Shown here: one piece after another, positions 8,459 to 15,657 of the stretch | Layout of the letters: each line of letters begins with the position of its first letter | How positions within the stretch are numbered: the stretch's first letter is position 1 | Origin: Streptomyces sp. NBC_01298 | GTDB taxonomy: Bacteria; Actinomycetota; Actinomycetes; Streptomycetales; Streptomycetaceae | Direction: 5' to 3' | Assembly: GCF_035978755.1 (NCBI RefSeq) | Contig: NZ_CP108414.1 | Span: forward strand, 2,542,001-2,606,000 | DNA: 64,000 bases | The notes under the pieces: generated by a model | What the model was told of the DNA's origin: nothing | What the model saw: only the letters and a program-made list of their open reading frames with translations | Databases searched by the model: none | Program-made: the position numbers and the translations under genes

Positions 8459-11400
8459 TCAGTAGCTGGGCAGGGTCCGCGGGCCGAGGTCGCCGCGGGC
8501 GGGCGGGTGGGCGACGCGGACCGTCGCGCTGAGCACGGACAGCCCCTCGGTGGCGACGACGACGGGCTCCAGGGCGACCCCGACCACCTCGGGGTGGTCG
8601 TCGACGAGGCGGGAGAGGCGCAGGAGGAGTTCCTCCAGGGCGGGGGTGTCCACGGGGTCGCTGCCGCGCCAGCCGAAGAGCAGCGGGGCGGTGCGGATCG
8701 AGCGGATCAGGCTCGCCGCGTCCTTGTCCGTGGCGGGAACCAGCCGGTGGGCGGTGTCCCCGAGCAGTTCGGAGGCGACCCCGGAGAGCCCGAAGGACAG
8801 GACCGCGCCGGCGGCGGGGTCGATGACGGAACGGATGACGGTGTCCACGCCCCGGGGCACCATCGACTGGACCACGGGAAGCAGCTCCTGCGGTTTGCCC
8901 AGCGCGTGGGTGAGCTCCTCGTACGAGCGGCGCAGCTCGGCCTCGGTGGTGAGGTCGAGGCGGACCCCGCCGAGGTCGGCGCGGTGGCGCAGGTGCGGGG
9001 CGGTGGTCTTGAGCGCGACGGGATACCCGAGGACGGCCGCGGCGCGGACGGCGGCGTCGGCGCTGGGGGCCGGGAGCGTGGAGAGCACCCGGATCCCGTA
9101 CCGGGCCAGCAGCTCGCGGGCATCCGGGTCGTCCAGGGTGGCCACCTCCTCCCCTACGCCGGCCAGCAGGCGGGAGAGCTGCCCGGCGGCCCCGCTCTCG
9201 TCGATGTCCTCGAACTCGGGCACCTGCCCGACCTCGGCCACGCCCCGGCGCCACTGCCCGTACCGGACGGCTTCCGCGACGGCCTTGACGGCCCGCTCGG
9301 CGGCGGGGTAGCTGGGGATCCGGGCGGTGCCGGGAGCGGGCGCGGCCCCGCCCCCGGCGCCGCCGCGGGCCGGCTCCGGCCGGAAGGGCGCGGCGGGGGC
9401 GGCGGGGGCGGCAGGCACGGCGGGCGCGGCCGGCACGGCCGGCACGGCGGGCGCGGCCGGCACGGCGGGCGCGGCCGGCACGGCGGGCGCGGCGGGCACG
9501 GAGGCGGAGGACACGGCGTCGGAGCCGGGCACGGTGTCCGAGCCGGGCCCGGCGTCGGGCAGCGCTTCGGACCCTGCCGCCAGGGCCGCCAGAGCCGTCG
9601 CGGGCGTCGGCAGCGCCGCGGGCAGCGCGTCCGCGAGGTCCGCCGCGGCGGCCGGCGCCGTGGCGGCCGAGAGCGCCTCGGCGAGGGCGCCCAGCTCCAC
9701 GTGGACCACGGCCACCGGCTTGCCGGGGTGCGCGGCGGCGGCCGCCCGCAGGGCCTCCGCCAGGTCGTCGGCGAGCGCGTGCTCGCTCACCCACGGGATC
9801 GCGGTGACGACGACGGCGTCGGTGTCCGGCGAGGCCAGCGCCGCGGAGACGGCCCTGCGGAAGTCCTCCGGCGAGGCGGCCGTGGTCAGGTCGAGCGGCG
9901 GCAGCGGCCGCAGCCCCTCCGTGAGGCAGGCGTCGTAGGTGAGGACCCCGAGCGATTCGGAGTTGCCGAGGATGGCCACCCGCGGCCCGGCCGGTACGGG
10001 CTGCGAGGCCAGCAGCAGGCCGACGTCCACCAGCTCGGTCACCGTGTCGACCCGGATGACCCCGGCCTGCCGCAACAGCTCCGAGACCGTCGCCTCGGGC
10101 AGCCGGGTGCCGGGGACCACGTGTCCGGCGGGGGTGTGCCTGCCTCCCTTGGCGACGACCACGGGCTTGACGGCCGCGGTGCGCCGGGCGAGCCGGGTGA
10201 ACTTCCTCGGGTTGCCCAGGGTCTCCAGGTACATGAGCGCGACGTCGGTGGCCTCGTCGTCGTACCAGTACTGGAGGATGTCGTTGCCGGAGACGTCGGC
10301 CCGGTTGCCGGCGGAGACGAAGGAGGACAGCCCCTCCCCGCGCCGCAGCAGCCCGGAGAGCAGCGCGATGCCGATCGCCCCGGACTGGGTGAACAGCCCG
10401 ATCCGGCCCCGGGCGGGCGCCGGAGCGGGGGCCAGGGAGGCGTTCAGCTCCACCTCGGGGGCCGTGTTGATCACCCCGAAGGCGTTCGGTCCGATCAGCC
10501 TCATCCCGTACGAGCGCACCTGGCGCACCAGTTCGCGCTGGCGGGCCATGCCCTCGGCCCCGCTCTCCCCGTATCCGGCGGACAGCACGACCAGCCCCTG
10601 CACCCCGTGCTCGCCGCAGGCCGCCACCGCGTCCGGGACCCGGTCGGACGGGACCGCGATGACCGCGAGGTCCACCGGGGCGCCGACGGCGCCGAGCGTG
10701 GGGTAGGCGCGTACGCCGTCGAGCAGATCCCGGGTGACCGCCTCGTTGACCGCGTACAGGTGGCCGTGGAAGCCGCTGTCGCGCAGGTTGCGCAGGGCCG
10801 CCGCGCCCACGCCCGCGAGGGAGCGGCTGACGCCGATCACCGCCACCGAGCCGGGTGACAGCAGCCGCTGGACGGAGCGGGCCTCGGCGCGCTGTTCGCG
10901 GGCGCGCTGGACGGCGAGGGACTCGGCGGTCGGTTCGAGGTCGAGGGTGAGGTGGACGGAGCCGTCCTCGAAGCTGCGCTTCTGCTGGTAGCCGGCGTCC
11001 GTGAACACCTTGATCATCTTGCTGTTGGCGGGCAGCACCTCGGCCGCGAACCGGCGGATCCCCCGCTCGCGGGCCACCGCGCCGATGTGTTCGAGCAGGG
11101 CGGAGGCGACCCCGCGCCCCTGATGGGCGTCCTGGACGAGGAAGGCGACCTCGGCCTCGTCGGAGGGTCCGGTGGCGGAGCGGCCGTCGGCGCCGATCCG
11201 GTCGTAGCGGACGGTGGCGATGAACTCGCCGCCGATCGTCGCGGCGAGGCCGACCCGGTCCACGTAGTCGTGGTGCGTGAAGCGGTGCACGTCGCGGTCG
11301 GAGAGCCGGGGGTACGGAGCGAAGAACCGGTAGTACTTCGACTCGTCCGAGACCTGCTCGTAGAAACTGACCAGCCGGCCCGCGTCGGCGGTGGTGATGG

Positions 11401-11485
11401 GCCGGATCCGGGCGGTCCCGCCGTCCCGAAGGACGACGTCGGCTTCCCAGTGGTCCGGGTACGAGGGGTCGGACTCGGTCGTCAT
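8459..11485 (-). CDS. GNAT acetyltransferase fused to NDP-forming acyl-CoA synthetase
   Basis: 1008 residues. The N-terminal GNAT domain (about 20-180) carries the acetyl-CoA loop QGRGVASALL at 122-131. It is followed by a CoA-binding Rossmann domain starting near 208 (SVAVIGVSRS), a succinyl-CoA-synthetase-like domain (~320-480), a long Ala/Pro linker (~610-705) and a C-terminal ATP-grasp domain (~745-1000, GYPVALKTTAPH and VQSMVPRG). The order matches bacterial Pat-type protein acetyltransferases and ADP-forming acyl-CoA synthetases. It probably acetylates lysines of target proteins such as acetyl-CoA synthetase, tying activity to the acyl-CoA pool. In most homologues one half is catalytically dead; I cannot settle which here. 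It is divergent from ptsH. Confidence 0.92.
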   Translation of the reverse strand: MTTESDPSYPDHWEADVVLRDGGTARIRPITTADAGRLVSFYEQVSDESKYYRFFAPYPRLSDRDVHRFTHHDYVDRVGLAATIGGEFIATVRYDRIGADGRSATGPSDEAEVAFLVQDAHQGRGVASALLEHIGAVARERGIRRFAAEVLPANSKMIKVFTDAGYQQKRSFEDGSVHLTLDLEPTAESLAVQRAREQRAEARSVQRLLSPGSVAVIGVSRSLAGVGAAALRNLRDSGFHGHLYAVNEAVTRDLLDGVRAYPTLGAVGAPVDLAVIAVPSDRVPDAVAACGEHGVQGLVVLSAGYGESGAEGMARQRELVRQVRSYGMRLIGPNAFGVINTAPEVELNASLAPAPAPARGRIGLFTQSGAIGIALLSGLLRRGEGLSSFVSAGNRADVSGNDILQYWYDDEATDVALMYLETLGNPRKFTRLARRTAAVKPVVVAKGGRHTPAGHVVPGTRLPEATVSELLRQAGVIRVDTVTELVDVGLLLASQPVPAGPRVAILGNSESLGVLTYDACLTEGLRPLPPLDLTTAASPEDFRRAVSAALASPDTDAVVVTAIPWVSEHALADDLAEALRAAAAAHPGKPVAVVHVELGALAEALSAATAPAAAADLADALPAALPTPATALAALAAGSEALPDAGPGSDTVPGSDAVSSASVPAAPAVPAAPAVPAAPAVPAVPAAPAVPAAPAAPAAPFRPEPARGGAGGGAAPAPGTARIPSYPAAERAVKAVAEAVRYGQWRRGVAEVGQVPEFEDIDESGAAGQLSRLLAGVGEEVATLDDPDARELLARYGIRVLSTLPAPSADAAVRAAAVLGYPVALKTTAPHLRHRADLGGVRLDLTTEAELRRSYEELTHALGKPQELLPVVQSMVPRGVDTVIRSVIDPAAGAVLSFGLSGVASELLGDTAHRLVPATDKDAASLIRSIRTAPLLFGWRGSDPVDTPALEELLLRLSRLVDDHPEVVGVALEPVVVATEGLSVLSATVRVAHPPARGDLGPRTLPSY
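9412..9500. repeat. 18-bp minisatellite encoding an Ala/Pro linker
   Basis: About five units of an 18-bp repeat (consensus GGCACGGCGGGCGCGGCC on the + strand), one of them shortened to 9 bp, lie in frame inside the acyl-CoA synthetase gene. On the coding strand they give repeated Val-Pro-Ala-Ala-Pro-Ala. All length changes are multiples of three, so the linker could vary between strains without breaking the protein. Confidence 0.85.
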
Positions 11486-11630
11486 GGGGTCACCTTAAGG
11501 CGCGAACGGTTCGACTGGCCTGGGCGCGGCGCATCGGGCAAGCTGGCTCGCATCAGGGCAAGCTGGGCTAGGTCGAACGGCGGGAAACTCGGGCCGAAGG
11601 TCGGTTCGACCATTCCGGACGTCGTGAGAG

Positions 11631-11646
11631 ACTGGTCTAGACAACC
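11631..11646. promoter_or_regulatory. DasR-type operator (dre) upstream of ptsH
   Basis: ACTGGTCTAGACAACC matches the DasR-responsive element, which I recall as ACTGGTCTAGACCACT, with the TGGTCTAGAC core intact. It ends 24 bp before the ptsH start. DasR is the GlcNAc-responsive GntR regulator that controls the PTS genes in Streptomyces, and ptsH is a known target in S. coelicolor. The site therefore predicts repression of HPr synthesis that is relieved by glucosamine-6-phosphate. Confidence 0.85.
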
Positions 11647-11670
11647 CGTAAGAACCTGAAGGGCATCACC

Positions 11671-11952
11671 ATGGCAGAGCGCCGCGTCAACGTCGGGTGG
11701 GCCGAGGGCCTGCACGCTCGTCCCGCCTCGATCTTCGTCCGCGCGACGACCGCTTCCGGCGTCCCGGTGACCATCGCGAAGGCCGGCGGCGACCCCGTCA
11801 ACGCCGCCTCCATGCTGGCGGTTCTGGGCCTGGGCGCCCAGGGCGGCGAGGAGATCGTCCTCTCGTCCTCGGCCGATGGCGCCGAGGCCGCGCTGGACCG
11901 CCTCGCGAAGCTGGTCGCCGAGGGCCTCGAGGAGCTCCCCGAGACCGTCTGA
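11671..11952 (+). CDS. ptsH: HPr, phosphocarrier protein of the PTS
   Basis: 93 residues, the usual HPr length. The active-site histidine is His15 in GLHARPASIFV. The regulatory-serine region is present as NAASMLAVLGLGA (Ser47), though Streptomyces HPr is best known for phosphorylation at His15 only. HPr passes phosphate from enzyme I to the sugar-specific IIA proteins in the cytoplasm. The gene stands alone between divergent and convergent neighbours, has a dre operator just upstream and a strong stem-loop downstream. The ATG at 11671 has GAAGGG about 8 bases before it. Confidence 0.97.
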   Translation: MAERRVNVGWAEGLHARPASIFVRATTASGVPVTIAKAGGDPVNAASMLAVLGLGAQGGEEIVLSSSADGAEAALDRLAKLVAEGLEELPETV

Positions 11953-11996
11953 CCCTTCGGGTTCGACCCGCAGGACTTGCTGGACTTGCACGGCGG

Positions 11997-12035
11997 AGCC
12001 GTTGCCCCCGACCCACGAGGTCGAGGGCAACGGCT
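11997..12035 (+). terminator. stem-loop terminator after ptsH
   Basis: Two 17-base arms (AGCCGTTGCCCCCGACC and its near-complement, 16 of 17 paired) enclose a 5-base loop, 44 bp after the ptsH stop. There is no U-run, which is common for Streptomyces terminators. Confidence 0.75.
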
Positions 12036-12128
12036 TCGCTGCTTTCCGTGCGGGGATCCAGCCGGCCGGCCGGCTCCGCTCGGCCCTTTCGGAACAGCCC
12101 ATCGCGGCGGCCCGAATTCCGGCGGCAC

Positions 12129-12179
12129 AATGGGGCCCGGGGCGCGGGGAATTACAAATGGGCCCGGGGCGCTAATTAC
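12129..12179. repeat. imperfect direct repeat between ptsH and the GntR gene
   Basis: The block AATGGGGCCCGGGGCGC...AATTAC at 12129-12155 recurs, slightly shortened, at 12157-12179. Each copy contains a GGGCCC core. It sits in the 262-bp gap between convergent genes and has no evident coding role. Confidence 0.6.
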
Positions 12180-12214
12180 CGGCCCGGATATCCCCTCTTT
12201 GTATACGGCGTTTG

Positions 12215-12880
12215 TTAATGCGGAACGCTCGCCGTGTTTACGGCAGGTTGCAAAGTCCTCACGCGCATTCGGTGCGCCCCCGCCGCGCGGTCCACGTGCG
12301 CCGCCATCAGCATCCGGGCCCGCTCCGCGTCGCCCCGGGCCACCGCGTCCACGATCGCGCCGTGCTCCACCCAGGACTCCACGGGCCGCACCGGGGACTC
12401 CACCACGTACATCCAGGCCACCTTGTGGCGCATCTGGGTGAGCAGGGCGATGAGCCCGGGGCTGCCCGAGGCCTGGGAGAGCGTCTCGTGGAACCAGCCG
12501 CCCAGGGAGCGCAGATCCTCCCCCTGGCCCCTCCTGGCGCGCTCCTGGCCCAGCCTGACCAGTCCGCGCAGCACCTTGAGGTGGGCCTCGCTGCGCCGCC
12601 TGGCCGCCCGGGCGGCCGCGAGGGGCTCCAGGAGCATCCGCAGCTCCAGGAGGTCGGCCGCCTCCTGCTCGGTCGGCTCGGCCACGCAGGCACCGGCATG
12701 CCGGCGGGTGGTCACGAACCCCTCGGACTCCAGCGTGCGCAGCGCCTCGCGCACCGGAACGCGCGAGACTCCGTACCTGCGGGCCAGCACTTCCTCGGTC
12801 AGCCGGGCGCCGGGCCCGAACACCCCGGAGACGATGTCGTCGCGGATCGCTGTGCATACCGTGTGCGCGGGAATACGCAA
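12215..12880 (-). CDS. GntR-family regulator, FCD (FadR-like) subgroup
   Basis: 221 residues. The N-terminal winged helix contains the GntR signature (LARRYGVSRVPVREALRTLE at ~28-47). The C-terminal helical FCD ligand domain includes GWFHETLSQASG and YVVESPVRPVESWVEHGAIV, giving a metal-dependent organic-acid sensor fold. I start it at a TTG (12880) because a GGAGG sits 7 bases upstream. The longer frame to an ATG at 12973 adds 31 residues of atypical composition with no ribosome site. It is convergent with ptsH. It is not DasR, whose effector domain belongs to the HutC subgroup. The ligand and targets are unknown. Confidence 0.88.
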   Translation of the reverse strand: MRIPAHTVCTAIRDDIVSGVFGPGARLTEEVLARRYGVSRVPVREALRTLESEGFVTTRRHAGACVAEPTEQEAADLLELRMLLEPLAAARAARRRSEAHLKVLRGLVRLGQERARRGQGEDLRSLGGWFHETLSQASGSPGLIALLTQMRHKVAWMYVVESPVRPVESWVEHGAIVDAVARGDAERARMLMAAHVDRAAGAHRMRVRTLQPAVNTASVPH

Positions 12881-13000
12881 GACCGGACCTCCGCCTTTTT
12901 CGTATGGCTGTGCGCGTTGCGACTCTATTGCAACACACGATAATTTCCGAGGACGGCCGGAAATACGAAACATTCACACAATGCGGAGCGCGAAACACGA

Positions 13001-13035
13001 CGAAGGCCCCGGCTCTCAGAGAGCCGGGGCCTTCG
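13001..13035 (-). terminator. perfect 16-bp stem-loop after the LytM peptidase gene
   Basis: Arms CGAAGGCCCCGGCTCT and AGAGCCGGGGCCTTCG pair perfectly around a 3-base loop, 27 bp beyond the peptidase stop. This is the likely terminator for the minus-strand gene. Confidence 0.85.
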
Positions 13036-13061
13036 CGGAAGACGTGCGGTGGGTCGAGCGG

Positions 13062-13856
13062 TCAGACGCTGACGCCGTGCGAGCGCAGGTACGTGAGCGG
13101 GTTGATGTCCGAACCGTAGTCGGCGCCGGTGCGGGCCTCGAAGTGCAGGTGCGGTCCGCTGGAGTTGCCGGTGGAGCCCGACAGGCCGATCTGCTGGCCC
13201 GGGGTGACCTGCTGGCCGACCCGGACGCTCAGCGAGGACATGTGGCCGTACTGGGTGTACGTGCCGTCGGCGTGCTTGATGACGACGTTGTTGCCGTACG
13301 CGCCGCCCCAGCCCGCCTCGACCACGGTGCCCAGGCCGACCGCGTGCACGGAAGTGCCGGAGGAGGCGTGGAAGTCGATGCCGGTGTGGCTGCCGGAGGA
13401 CCACATGCCGCCGCCCGCGTGGTACTGCGTGCTGACGTAGGAGCCGTCGATCGGCGAAACGAAGGTGTTGAGGCGCTTGCGCTCCTCTTCGCGGGCGGCG
13501 CGCTCGGCGGCCTCGCGCTCGGCCTTGGCCTGGGCTTCGGCCTTCGCCTTGGCCTCGGCGGCCCGCTGGCGGGCGTCGGCCTCGGCCTGCGCCTTGGCGG
13601 CGGCGGCCTCGGCGGCCCGCTGCTGGGACTCGGCCTGGGCCTCTACGTCACCGGCGAGCTCGTCGGCCACGACGATGGTGTTCAGGGCGCCGGTGTCCTC
13701 CACGGAGGGGGACGTGTCCGCGGCGAACGCGGGACCGGCCAGGGAGCCAACGACGCCGGTGGCGGCGAGGGCGGCTATGCCGGCGTAGCCGGCGGTCTTG
13801 CGGCTCAGACGGCTCGAACCACGGTGCTTGCCGGCGGCACTACTGCCAAACGCCAT
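13062..13856 (-). CDS. secreted M23 (LytM) cell-wall endopeptidase
   Basis: 264 residues. A signal peptide (residues 1-45, ending PAFA) is followed by an Ala/Glu/Lys-rich coiled coil (~75-130) and a C-terminal LytM domain. The zinc and catalytic residues are present: His157 and Asp161 in SHTGIDFHA, His205 in YGHMS, and His236/His238 in GPHLHFE. It should cleave peptidoglycan cross-bridges outside the membrane. The long leader carries a c-di-AMP riboswitch, which fits the known Streptomyces pattern of wall hydrolases being switched off when c-di-AMP is high. A perfect stem-loop follows the stop. It is transcribed alone. Confidence 0.95.
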   Translation of the reverse strand: MAFGSSAAGKHRGSSRLSRKTAGYAGIAALAATGVVGSLAGPAFAADTSPSVEDTGALNTIVVADELAGDVEAQAESQQRAAEAAAAKAQAEADARQRAAEAKAKAEAQAKAEREAAERAAREEERKRLNTFVSPIDGSYVSTQYHAGGGMWSSGSHTGIDFHASSGTSVHAVGLGTVVEAGWGGAYGNNVVIKHADGTYTQYGHMSSLSVRVGQQVTPGQQIGLSGSTGNSSGPHLHFEARTGADYGSDINPLTYLRSHGVSV

Positions 13857-13882
13857 GAAGGGGTTGATCCTTTCCTTCCCTC

Positions 13883-14045
13883 TCGCCTACCGGGTTAGCT
13901 GACGGGTTCGGAGCAGGAAGGTCTCCTACGGGCCCCCTCTTGCGAGGCGGTCCGATTCACCCCAGGGACACAAGTGGGTCCCCGGCTCCCCAGGCTCGCG
14001 CCTGACGGGGACTCGGCGATCGCTGCCCGGTGCCGCGGACGCGGC
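13883..14045 (-). promoter_or_regulatory. c-di-AMP riboswitch (ydaO/yuaA class)
   Basis: On the minus strand the leader of the peptidase gene carries the conserved blocks of the ydaO element in order: GGGGACCCACTTGTG, then CTGGGGTGAATC, then TCCGAACCCGTCAGC and TAACCCGGTAGGCG close to the 3' end. The element stops about 27 bp before the ATG. Binding of c-di-AMP turns such genes off in Streptomyces, for example rpfA. The exact 5' edge is approximate. Confidence 0.93.
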
Positions 14046-14172
14046 GGTTACAACTGACGGACAGCACGGCCGACGCTAAGCGGATCATCAGTCGATCGCC
14101 AAACAGACGCGCCCTTTTGTTGCGTACGCCACACCACATAAAAGCAACAACACCAAGAAAGGGACAAGAAGT

Positions 14173-14210
14173 ACAAAAAGGGCCCCGGCGGACAAGCCGC
14201 CGGAGCCCTT
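14173..14210 (-). terminator. intrinsic terminator after the M16 peptidase pair
   Basis: Read on the minus strand, a GC-rich stem (AAGGGCTCCGGCGG with CCGCCGGGGCCCTT, one mismatch) is followed directly by TTTTTG. A second, 9-bp hairpin at 14214-14238 lies between it and the stop. This is a canonical intrinsic terminator for the two-gene M16 unit. Confidence 0.9.
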
Positions 14211-14253
14211 CCGCGGCGGGCCAGTTGACGGCCCGCCGGAGACCAACTGACGA

Positions 14254-15657
14254 TCAGTTGGCGACCACGGTCACTTCACCGATCCCGAGGGCCCGTACCG
14301 GCTCCTCGATCAGCGAGGCGTCCCCGACCAGGACCGTGACCAGACGGTCCACCGGGAAGGCGCTGACGACCGCCGAAGTGGCCTCCACCGTCCCCGTTTC
14401 GGCCAGCCGCGCGTACAACCGCGCCTGGTAGTCGTCCGGAAGCTCCTGCTCGACCTGGTCGGCGAGCGTGCCTGCGACGGAGGCGGCCGTCTCGAACTTC
14501 AGCGGGGCCACCCCCACCAAGTTCTGCACGGCCACGTCCCGTTCGGCGTCGGTCAGGCCGCCCTGCGCGAGGGTGCGCAGCACCGTCCAGAGGTCGTCCA
14601 GGGCCGGGCCGGTGTTCGGGGTGTCCACCGAGCCGCTGATGGCGAGCATCGAGGCGCCCTTGCCGTCGGCGGTGGAGCGCAGCACCTGGCCGAAGGCGCG
14701 CACGCCGTACGTGTACCCCTTCTCCTCGCGCAGCACCTTGTCCAGCCGGGAGGTGAGCGTGCCGCCCAGGCAGTACGTGCCGAGCACCTGGGGCGCCCAC
14801 ACCCGGTCGTGCCGGTCCGCCCCGATGCGGCCGATCAGCAGCTGCGTCTGGACCGCGCCGGGCCGGTCCACGATGACCACGCGGCCCGTGTCGTCGGCGG
14901 TGATCGGCGTGACCGGGCGCGGGGCGGTGGTGTCACCGGTCCACGCGCCCAGGGTGTCGGCCAGGACCTCGTCCAGGTCGATGCCGGTCAGGTCGCCCAC
15001 GACCACCGCGGTGGCGGTCGCGGGGCGCACGTGGGCCTCGTAGAAGGCGCGTACGGCCGCGGAGTCGATGCGGGCGACCGTCTCCTCGGTTCCCTGACGC
15101 GGGCGCGACATCCGCAGGGTGGCCGGGAACAGCTCCTTCGAGAGCTGCTTGGCGGCGCGGCGCTGCGGGTTGGCGCTCTCGTGCGGGATCTCGTCGAGCC
15201 GGTTGCGCACCAGGCGGTCGACCTCGGAGTCGGCGAAGGCCGGCGCGCGCAGGGCCTCGGCGACCAGCCCCAGCGCCTTGTGCAGGCGGGAGGCCGGGAC
15301 CTCCAGGGAGACCCGCAGGCCGGGGTGGTCGGCGTGCGCGTCGAGGGTGGCGCCGCAGCGCTCCAGCTCGGCGGCGAACTCCTCGGCGGAGCGCTTGTCG
15401 GTGCCCTCCGACAGGGCGCGGACCATGATCGTGGCCACGCCGTCGAGGCCCTCGGGCTCCGCGTCGAGCGGGGCGGCGAGGTTGATCTCGACCGCGACGA
15501 CCTGCTGGCCCGGGCGCTGGCAGCGCAGCAGGGTCAGGCCGTTGGCCAGTACCCCGCGCTCGGGGGCCGGGAAGGCCCACGGCTGCGGCTCGCCGGCCTC
15601 GGGGCGCGGGTGGAAGGTCATCGTGACGGCTGCGGTGTCGGCTGCGGTGTCGCTCAC
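14254..15657 (-). CDS. M16-family peptidase-like protein, non-catalytic subunit
   Basis: 467 residues with the M16 two-lobed layout but without the HxxEH zinc motif in the N-terminal lobe. The C-terminal lobe keeps the substrate-binding segment LTSRLDKVLREEKGYTYGV (~residues 300-318), as in the beta subunit of mitochondrial processing peptidase. It should pair with the catalytic protein encoded just upstream to form an alpha/beta heterodimer. The GTG start at 15657 overlaps the upstream TGA (GTGA), giving translational coupling and hence likely equal amounts. There is no signal peptide, so the enzyme is probably cytoplasmic. Confidence 0.92.
   Translation of the reverse strand: MSDTAADTAAVTMTFHPRPEAGEPQPWAFPAPERGVLANGLTLLRCQRPGQQVVAVEINLAAPLDAEPEGLDGVATIMVRALSEGTDKRSAEEFAAELERCGATLDAHADHPGLRVSLEVPASRLHKALGLVAEALRAPAFADSEVDRLVRNRLDEIPHESANPQRRAAKQLSKELFPATLRMSRPRQGTEETVARIDSAAVRAFYEAHVRPATATAVVVGDLTGIDLDEVLADTLGAWTGDTTAPRPVTPITADDTGRVVIVDRPGAVQTQLLIGRIGADRHDRVWAPQVLGTYCLGGTLTSRLDKVLREEKGYTYGVRAFGQVLRSTADGKGASMLAISGSVDTPNTGPALDDLWTVLRTLAQGGLTDAERDVAVQNLVGVAPLKFETAASVAGTLADQVEQELPDDYQARLYARLAETGTVEATSAVVSAFPVDRLVTVLVGDASLIEEPVRALGIGEVTVVAN

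Noticed and set aside
7922..10858. A 978-codon + strand open frame across the DUF5998 and acyl-CoA synthetase genes
   Set aside because: It spans two real minus-strand genes and consists of Gly/Arg/His-rich low-complexity translation caused by GC bias.
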